In this document: positions 56,278 to 64,000 of the stretch, piece after piece
Numbering within the stretch: position 1 is the first letter of the stretch
Layout: every line of letters starts with the position of its first letter
DNA from: Austropuccinia psidii
Taxonomy: Eukaryota > Basidiomycota > Pucciniomycetes > Pucciniales > Sphaerophragmiaceae
DNA: 64,000 nt
Reading direction: 5' to 3'
NCBI GenBank assembly: GCA_023105745.1
Contig: JALGQZ010000012.1
Span: 42,215,852 to 42,279,851 of the forward strand
Translations under genes and position numbers: made by a program
Notes under the pieces: generated by a model
Database searches by the model: none
What the model was told of the DNA's origin: nothing
The model's input: the letters and a program-made list of their open reading frames with translations, nothing else

Positions 56278-59200
56278 TTACCTACAACTAAGAAAAGCTT
56301 CACCAAAATCTGATATAGTTAATTAGGGTATCATCCACTGCCCTACCTCTTCAATAGACATTTTTAGTCTTGAAGCTCAAAAATGCTTGATTTTATTATT
56401 TCTTGGGTCTTCTTTCATGTCTGAACCTCCTCAATAGTTTATCAGAAGTATTTATGTCTTTATCAAGTAGCCCCTCATCTTTTTGAGTTGGGTTTCTATA
56501 TTCTACAAGGTATTCCCTTTCTTTTCTGTTTCTTGTAATCCTTTCTTTAACAAATTTTACAATTTTATTTTCTTCTTTTGCTTCTGGAGGGGGGATTTCA
56601 AGTTGTGGTATATTTCTTAAGGGAAATAGTTCTGTATCACTTAAGCTCTAAGCTCTTATTAGAATCACAGGGAAAGCTGGGTGTTTATTCATTAATTCAC
56701 CTTTTAATTCTAGTTTTACAGCTTTAGGGCCATGGAGGGCTTTTATCAAAAAGCTCCTGAAAAGGAATCTTTCCATTTCTTTGGTCATTTAATTTTATTA
56801 AAGCTTAATTTTGACACTAGGACTAGGTGTCCTATTTTAAAATCAGGTGGTTTGTGACTTTTATCCCATCTTTCTTTTGCATATTAGAAAGAATCCTGCA
56901 AACATCTATTTGCATGATTTCTTGCTGTGTTTTTTTATATGAACCATCCAGGAGATCCTTCTCAATCAATTTCCCTCAGTAGGATAGTTTTGGAAGTGAA
57001 TTTGGTAGCCAAAAATGAAGGATTGTATATAAACCAGGTCCTTTTTGAGTATGTCATAAGGTAGTCTTGGGTTCTAAACTTTTCCCAACAGTTTAGGTGT
57101 TCCATAAGTTGATGGTTCAATTGATTTCCTATATGTAAGCTCAAGAGCTGGTATCAGAGTACTCCAATCATTGGAAGAGCCATCAGAGTCTTTGAGTTCT
57201 AAGGCATAAGCACAGAATATTCCAATCATGTCTTCCAGAGTTTGTATCATTCTCTCTGCTAGCTTAGAAGCTTGAGTGTGATAAGCTGTTGAGAATGATA
57301 CCTTTGTGCTAAAAAGGTTATAGATATTTGTGCACAGGGCTGAAGTGAATTTGGGATCTCTATCACTTATGATATTTTGAAATAAGCCTTTATAGCTGAT
57401 AACTAAATTCCAAATCATAATAGTGGTTTCCATTTCTTTTTCCTCTTTATGAATTGTGAGAAAATTGGGGTTTTACTATACCCATCAACTAAGACTGGGC
57501 ATTCAGTAAAGCTTCTGGCTCCTCCTGGGGGTAGAGCTGTTACCCAATCCATATGAACTATCTACCATGGGGATCTTGGCTCTTGGATTTGGATCATCAT
57601 ACCAAATTTCTTTTCCATAGCTCTATGTTCTTTTTGGAACCTTTCACAAGTTTGGAAGTATTATTCAACATCCTTTCTCCAATTTTGCCACCAAGAGCAA
57701 GTTTCTACTCTTTCTAGTGTCCTATCTTCTAAGAGATTTCAAGATACAACACTATAATGACATTCTTGTCCTTCTTATAGCTCTTTTTGACTTTGATAAA
57801 GAATTCTGTGCCAATTTCTGTAACACATAGTCCTTTTATATGATTTTATTCATGTGGCACTCATGCTGGTCTTTCAGGTGTATTTCCAAGAGCCCATATG
57901 CTTTTTTGTGAATATTTCCAGATTTATGGACTATAGGCATACTTATTTTTAATTCTTTTATATAAATCTTCCATCTCAGTATGTGTCTACTTAGTGTATT
58001 AATACTGAGCAATGATCTTACAGCATTACAATCTGTAATGACACTAAAGACTGCATCTAAGTAATAGTGTAGCTTTTCTAGGGCCCAAAATAACCAAAGA
58101 AATTCAACTTGGCTTGCTTGATACCTTTCTTCCATTGGCTTTATTTATTTTTGAATAAAGCAAATTGGTCCTTCAACAGGTTTATTATTGATTATTTGTG
58201 TTTGGTGTAGTGCGGAACCTAGTCCTTCTTCACAAGCATCAATGTATATATTGAAGGGTAGTTCCCAATCTGAAATCAAGAGAAAAGGGGAATGTGTGAG
58301 GTCTTTTTTTCAATTCCTCATATGCTCTAACTCTTTCTCCAGTCATTTAATAGACTGTTTGTTTATCACAGAGTTTATGAAAATATTTCTCAGGTTTTGT
58401 AAAGTCTTTTATATGCTGTTTGTAATCTCCTAAAGATGCAAAGAAAGATTTCATTTCTTTCTTAGTGTGGGGAATTGGGTTTAGTAGTACTTCTGCTACT
58501 TTATTTTTATCTATGCACAAACTTAGTCCAGGCACTACATGTCCTAGTGGTTTTAGCTCACTGTATGCAAAATGAAATTTCTTTAATGGCATTCTAATAT
58601 TTACTCTTCTGTAATAATCTTTCAAGTTTTGTCAGGTGATTTTCCCAAGTTTCTGAGCAAATTATAATATCATAGATAGAGAGGATTAGCCATCCCACTG
58701 ATAATTCTTTAGGGAATATTGTCTTCATCATTCTTCAGTGATGGGAAGGGGCATACTTCATAAAAAATGGAATTTCTATGTATTCATATATTCCACAGTG
58801 AACTATTATCTTCAGTGGCTTTCTGGAATTATTGGTGAAGAAATTTTGGTGAAACCTTTAAGGGAATTCATGGTTGTAATGAAAATATCTTGTGACAGAT
58901 GTGTTAATGTCTTGTGTATCCTAGGTATTAGATAACAGTCAGGGATAGTATAGGTATTTAAAGCTCTAAAATGCCCTACAATCCTTGGTTTACTATTGTG
59001 AAAGGTTATGATTACTTCTATTTGTTCATTATGGCCTGTGTCCTTTAAAAACCCTAGATCTATTAGTTATTTAATTTATACCTCTAAGGCTCCTCTAGCT
59101 CTTGGGATGGCTGGATAATCTTCTCTTCTTAAAAGGGGTGGATATAGCTTACTTAATTTAGAATAATATCAACCTCATGTCAAATGGTGGAACTTAGTGT
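56278..59200 (-). pseudogene. Pol of element D: reverse transcriptase to chromodomain
   Basis: The minus-strand pieces match element A. RT thumb and connection are at 58347-58625 (LKPLGHVVPGLSLCIDKNKV). The catalytic-loop region near 58650-58680 is garbled by a frameshift. RNase H is at 57836-58135, with ITDCNAVRSLL. Integrase at 57074-57433 keeps SDRDPKF and the Glu of LAERMIQ. A chromodomain-like part lies between about 56640 and 56400. Frame changes and stops between the pieces make it non-functional. The plus-strand ORFs 58188-58433 and 58738-58935 are shadows. Confidence 0.85.
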
Positions 59201-62000
59201 CTCTTTGTCAGTTGTAAAGGAGCGTATGTATATATAGAAAGTCAATCAATTTGTATTTAATTTTATCTGTTCATTCGTTCTTGAATTCTGCCTCTTTTAG
59301 TTCACTTATTCAAAAGTGTTTCTCTGGGTTTTTTCCATATTTTTTATAACAGTAATTTGTTCCATATTAATTCAGAAGCCTAATTTTTGTCTTTTATTAT
59401 CTCCTATGGTAAAATATCTATCTGTTTGGGACAGAAATATATATGCCATAAATTTATAAGTAATCATTTCCAAATATGAAATGGTTACTAGTACAATTGT
59501 CCATTACTACAAAATCCCTTTGATTCATGAGGATGGATGTGGGAAAATAAATGTTAAGTAAATGATTCCAAGGGACTTCATTCTTTCACTTGCACTACTA
59601 CACTTGACTCCTTGTATTGGTAGAAGTTGATTTTCCAAATGTGGTACAAGTGTTTGTAGATATTTTTTTTAAACACATGTGCAGTATGCTCCTGTATCCA
59701 AATTTACTCTTTCCTCTTGATTTTTAACATAAAAATACTTCTAATTGATTTTCCAGAAGTATAGCCCATTCCTTTTGCAGGTTTGGCTCTGTGAGATTTG
59801 GAATCCTGTATATTTGTCAGGCATGTATCAGAGGTTTTGATTTGTGGAAAATGTGAGTTTAAATCTGGTAATTCATAGATTAACTCAATATTATTAATTT
59901 TGGAATTGATTGTTTTGATTTCATCACTTTCAGATGTTTCTGATTGTTAAATATCCTTTTCAGAATGAGACTATTATTCTTTGTCATTGTGGTCTTTTGT
60001 TTCCACAATTTCATCAATTTTTGCCTTTTTGAGACAATTATTCTCCAACTTCCCAATACCACCACATTTATGGCATCTGCTCTACTCAATAGTGTTATTG
60101 GGTCTTCAGGGATCTTTTGATATGCCCTTATTAATAAATGGTTTACTTGGGCTCTTTATGTACAGTGTTTTCCATATTCTGGCAATTTTGGTTCTTGTCA
60201 CAATGTCCTCTAGTGCATTGATTTATTCTCCTGTGGATCATGGTTCTTTGCATATGCTTTCTAGGGCATTTTTGAGTTCTCATTCACATCTTTTGAGAAT
60301 TCTCATATGCACTATTTTTTGCGACATTTCTTGATATAATGAATTTAATCTTTTTAAATTGTTTCAATAACCAACTTAAAGCTTTGTCTTTCTCTGGGTC
60401 AATGAATGAGTTTTCAAATTCATTTTATAAGCTATACCTCCATAAATTATTTTCCCACTTGTTGATTATTTAATTTTACCACGAAGACCAGGTATTTTTT
60501 GCCATTTGTTTGTCTGATGCCATAATACCATCCTTTTGCAAATTTCTCAAATAAACAATGTAATCTTGTAGTGATTAATTCATCTGGTATGTCATAATCT
60601 TCTTGTGACATATCAATTGTCTTATCAAGTGAAATGTGGTCATATTCTCCTTCACCTGTGAATGTTGGCCACTATGGAAGCTGAGGGGCTTTTTTCATTA
60701 AGAATTGGTTCTTTTCATGATGGTTTAAGTCTGTGATGAAGGGGTTTGTTAATTCCTCTTTTGGCTTCACAGGGCTTTTAATAAGGGAAAATGTAATTAA
60801 TAACTTTGGCATATTTAAATTTCCCTAACTTATTCTATCAATTTTCTCAGTAATAAGTCATATCTCACTTTTAATGTCATCTTCAAGATTATTACTTGCT
60901 TCATCACTTTCTTTTATATGGTTTGGAAATAGGTTTTTGGGTGATGAAGGGTTTTATTAAAATATTTCAACAGAAATGGATAATTTTTTTATCTCTCTGT
61001 CAAGTTGTCAATAATTTAGTCATCACTGATTTTTGAAGTCTTTTATTTGATATTTTTTATGTACTTATACAACCCCTGTTGTCCCTGTATTAATTTCTGA
61101 GTATTGTAAATTAAAATATTTGGCTTGTTATTTTCAACCAGAAATTTAAGGTTATCTATTCATTTGTTATTTTGTACAGTAATTTCAGTGAGAGATAATA
61201 TATTGGTTTTTTTAGTGATACTAAACTTGCTTCAATATCTTTTAAGTTTAAGGTACTACGCTTCATTTATAAAAAAGTATTTAAAACATCAGGATACAAA
61301 GTTATTACTTTGGCAAAGAAGGCTGTCTCATCCTTTGTTACTCTTTGTCCAAGAGTTCCATTAAGGATCTGGCCATGTTCAATACATTGTCTATGTAGTA
61401 TTTTGTATTCCTGGGAGCCTGTAACTGGAAGAATATGTTTTCTTCCAGCTCTTTTTGTCTTCTTCCCTTCTTGGGAAGGTTGGCTGGCTTAAGGCTTTCT
61501 GGTAGAAGCTACTGGGGCTTCTTCCTTGCTTGCCTCTCACTTTTTATTGTGCCATTACTTTACTTTCCTGATTTGAGTTTTGGATGATAGTGGATTCCAT
61601 CAATTGGATTATATCACTATTTCATCCTCCTTAAGGAGCTTTTTGAGGATGTGCCAGGAGTTCATCACTCCTCAATCAATTTGTGGCAGAATTTACCAAT
61701 ATTTTGTCTTTGTAGCCTGTGTAGTACTTCTTGTACTGGCTCATGTAGATTTCTATCTGAGCTCTCTGAATTTGATTGGTTTCTGGTGAAATGACTCATA
61801 ATTAGTTCCAATTCTGGCTCAGAGATTATGGTTATTTGTGCGACTTGCCTTTAGGATATGGCTCTTCCTTGTGTGGATTCTGTTTCACTGGGGAGTTTTC
61901 CCTTTCTTTTCCCTTGTGTGGGATCATTTCTACCTCTGAGTCCACCTCCATCTTATTGGATGGAGTACTGGGAACCTCCTCTGGTAGTCGTAATTGAAAT
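59201..62000 (-). pseudogene. Gag and protease of element D
   Basis: Read on the minus strand, the protease motif LDTGAYCTC lies near 59675-59702 and keeps the canonical Asp-Thr-Gly, unlike elements A and C. The zinc knuckle near 60023-60078 reads CHKCGGIGKLENNC, where the His is replaced by Lys. A capsid-like segment PTFTGEGEYDH near 60640-60670 matches [11 protein letters not shown] of element A. Upstream, the Lys/Pro/Ser-rich gag start is readable only in fragments up to about 61970. The plus ORFs 59981-60334, 61125-61364, 61310-61492 and 61580-61789 are antisense shadows. Confidence 0.8.
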
Positions 62001-62661
62001 AAAATGATAAAAGGAATATTTCAGAAAGATTTATTCTTTTGTGGAATCTAAAGAAAGGTGCTCACCTTAAGCACCCTGAATTGTGGGTCCATGAAAAATT
62101 GACTTCCTAGTTTTTTTCTTATTTATTGTTGGTGTTGGAAAACCTTTTCACAAGTTTGTTCCACCAATATTTCAAAAGTGGCTTGATTCTCCTCTGTTGA
62201 GTTATCTTTAACCACCAAAAAAGACAAATAAATAGAAGTCTTTTTAATAAAAGGTGTTACTCTTAGAAAATATGGAAATTTCAATCAAAAATGTGCTTTT
62301 ATAGCTTTTCATATAAGGAAAATGGGTAGAAAAAAAATGATTTTTTCTAATTTTTTTTGTTTTTATTTTAATTTTTTTGAAGGAAAATAAAAAGTTGATA
62401 TGATTCTTTAAAAGGAAACCATGATATAATTTTTTTCAGTTTATAAATATATAATTTGATCACTTGAGTCACTCAAAGAAAGTTCATGCAAGTAAAATGA
62501 TGTGAAAAGGCATGTGCAAGACAATAAAATAATTTTCCAAATGGCTTAATATCTTTTTAAATAAATAAATATAAGGTTATTATATAATCTTATGTTTATA
62601 ATCACAATTTATCATTGGGGAAATTGAGATTTATTCTTTTTATGAGGTATTCTATGTAAAT
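62001..62661 (-). other. Leader of element D
   Basis: This AT-rich sequence lies between the gag remnants and the primer-binding site. No ORF of note is present. It includes long A/T runs (62300-62400). Confidence 0.5.
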
Positions 62662-62679
62662 ATCACAGCCAGGCCCTCA
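62662..62679 (-). promoter_or_regulatory. Primer-binding site of element D
   Basis: On the minus strand, tgagggcctggctgtgat begins two bases after the LTR end at 62682. It differs from the element A site at four positions, all transitions, and continues atatt as in A. It marks the inner end of the 5' LTR. Confidence 0.75.
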
Positions 62680-62681
62680 AA

Positions 62682-62895
62682 TGTAAGTTTTGACTATGAA
62701 ACAGTAAGTAAAGATTACTAATATCTTACTTATTGTACTATGCATGTCTTAATATGTATTAGTAATAAAGTTGAAAATAGTTATAATAAGAATAAATTAT
62801 TATAATTAAGGAGTAAAAATTATTATAAAATTAAGAATTCATAAAATAATTTGAATCATATAATAGAAATAATGTAATAAAATAAATATATTAAT
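62682..62895 (-). mobile_element. Inner end of the 5' LTR of element D
   Basis: About 214 bp are homologous to 54638-54850 (for example agtaataaagttgaaaatag near 62760 against ggaataaagttgaaaataat near 54720). The LTR is then interrupted by LTR B at 62896. Confidence 0.7.
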
Positions 62896-64000
62896 TGTAA
62901 GATGTGACTATGAAACTGATGATAATATTACTATTAATCAACAGTACTATGTCTGTTCTTATGATATATAATAATAAAATATTATTATAACCACACTTAA
63001 ATAATTAAAGAATTACTTCTTTCATGTGTAAAACACTACTAGTGATTTGAACAGTGAGCAGTAATTGTCTACAAGAATCAATTACAAGAAGATTTTAATA
63101 ATAACACTTCTTTTATTAAAATAATAAAATTATTTTAATATATAATTATCTTTTGCAAGGATAATTATAAATATAATTCTTGAAGAAACGTAATTATTTA
63201 GAGAAAAACTTTAAGAATTAAGAATAAATCACTCACTAATATTCCAAAGAGCTTATTGAAAGATAAGATAGAGAGATTTGACATAGAATTGTGGACTTAA
63301 GGGATCAAAATGTATTTAGAGCAGTATTACATCAATATATAGTTAGATTATATGATTTCATGTCTTTCTGATTGAGTATGAAAGAATTAAAACACTTAAG
63401 AATAGTTTCAACTAATACCTACTTGTTGGTAACAATGATTTAAATGATGTAAGATATGATAATCTGAAAAAAACAGCAAGAGGAGGCCTCTTTTAAGTCA
63501 AAAGCAGCTCACAGAGGCGTGCCATGGAGCAAACTGAAAAACCAGTGAGTCAGAAAGCAATAACCCCTTTTGGATTATTGATTGTTGTCACGTAAGATTA
63601 TCATAATTACTTAATTGATGCTTTTACTTGACTACCAACCATAATATGGTTAGGAATAAAAGGATTAAAATCTGTAAATCTTCTTTTATGCCAAAATAAT
63701 CATTTATTTTTCGAAGCTATCAATGTTATTGGAAATTTCATCACAGGTTGTAATTACTGTGAATTTTTGAAGATTCAGTTTTCACGTAGAATAGTCAAAA
63801 ATGGACTGTAAGTTAAACTTTTAATTTTACTGGTGAAAATGTAATTCCTGTTTAGTTGTACCATAGATAATACAGCTCTCTATTGGTATAGAAAGTTTCA
63901 TACAGATTCATTAAGAATTCTATTTTTAATGAATTCTTGAAGTTTTTACCTCATTTCTATGTAGGATTGCAAATATCAGTGTTTAACTGGTTGCTATGAG
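62896..64000 (-). mobile_element. LTR B, second copy, incomplete at window edge
   Basis: On the minus strand it ends ...catagtcacatcttaca at 62896. Its first 880 bp match 41293-40416 in reverse, and the remainder to 64000 matches 30387 down to about 30160. The match passes cleanly across the site where element A sits in the first copy, and so shows the pre-insertion sequence. The start lies beyond the window. Confidence 0.85.

Larger units (their letters stand above)
54638..64000 (-). mobile_element. Decayed Ty3/Gypsy element D, running off the window
   Basis: The 3' LTR is 54638-56277. The body is 56278-62681, with minus-strand chromodomain, integrase, RNase H, reverse transcriptase, protease and gag in that order of increasing coordinate. 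The inner end of the 5' LTR is 62682-62895, interrupted from 62896 by LTR B. Both LTR ends match each other (tgtaagttttgactatgaaa at 62682, tataaggtttgattatgaaa at 54638). Stops and frameshifts occur throughout, more than in element C. Confidence 0.85.

Noticed and set aside
54638..62895. RIP (repeat-induced point mutation) as cause of decay in C and D
   Set aside because: The primer-site differences are transitions, but I could not count dinucleotide bias, and RIP is not established for rusts. A count of CpA/TpG ratios would decide.
1..64000. tRNA or rRNA genes
   Set aside because: No cloverleaf-type sequence with A and B box motifs, and no rRNA-like conserved stretch, was noticed on either strand. 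A covariance-model scan would be decisive.

Overview
The window is AT-rich eukaryotic DNA made almost entirely of nested LTR retrotransposons of the Ty3/Gypsy type, with tandem repeats and one recognisable host gene. I infer a rust fungus (Pucciniales). The reasons are the style of the gag-pol polyprotein and proline-rich minisatellite ORFs, the very high density of long LTRs, and a fungal-type kgd4 gene with short introns. From memory the polyprotein resembles elements of the myrtle rust Austropuccinia psidii; I could not check this by search.

Region 1-10456 holds decayed repeats. It has a 40-bp-type minisatellite (575-1015), an unidentified broken minus-strand coding region (3560-5330), and a 100-bp minisatellite (6150-6680). 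It also has a dispersed promoter-like block (6776-7068) and a small ORF with a six-cysteine motif (7086-7433, minus). Region 10457-24624 holds a solo LTR of family A (10457-12260) and the gag-protease part of a minus-strand element, called G here (12261-16086). A 64-bp minisatellite and a 2.1-kb composite satellite follow (16592-19107). Next come a second solo LTR of family A with a perfect target-site duplication (TSD) (20143-21976) and a family-E LTR with its primer-binding site (22831-24197).

Region 24625-49527 is a stack of insertions. A decayed minus-strand Gypsy element (C) has LTRs at about 25908-27817 and 46230-49527. Its integrase gene is split by a family-B solo LTR (29362-41293). 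That LTR is itself split by a complete, apparently young Gypsy element (A, 30388-40410). Element A has two 1801-bp LTRs with about five differences, a 5-bp TSD, a primer-binding site, a polypurine tract and one uninterrupted gag-pol frame. A further solo LTR (E) sits in the 5' LTR of C (47686-49083).

Region 49528-54637 is the only stretch with host character. It has a three-exon kgd4 (YMR31/MRPS36-like) gene at 50464-51015 and a small ORF with a likely membrane segment at 51243-51494, then AT-rich DNA without recognisable genes. Region 54638-64000 is another decayed minus-strand Gypsy element (D). Its 5' LTR is interrupted by a second copy of LTR B and runs off the window.

The mobile parts share features: families A, D and E carry nearly the same primer-binding site, and LTRs A, B, C and D share the same head sequence, so they are probably diverged branches of one lineage. 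I saw no tRNA, rRNA or CRISPR.
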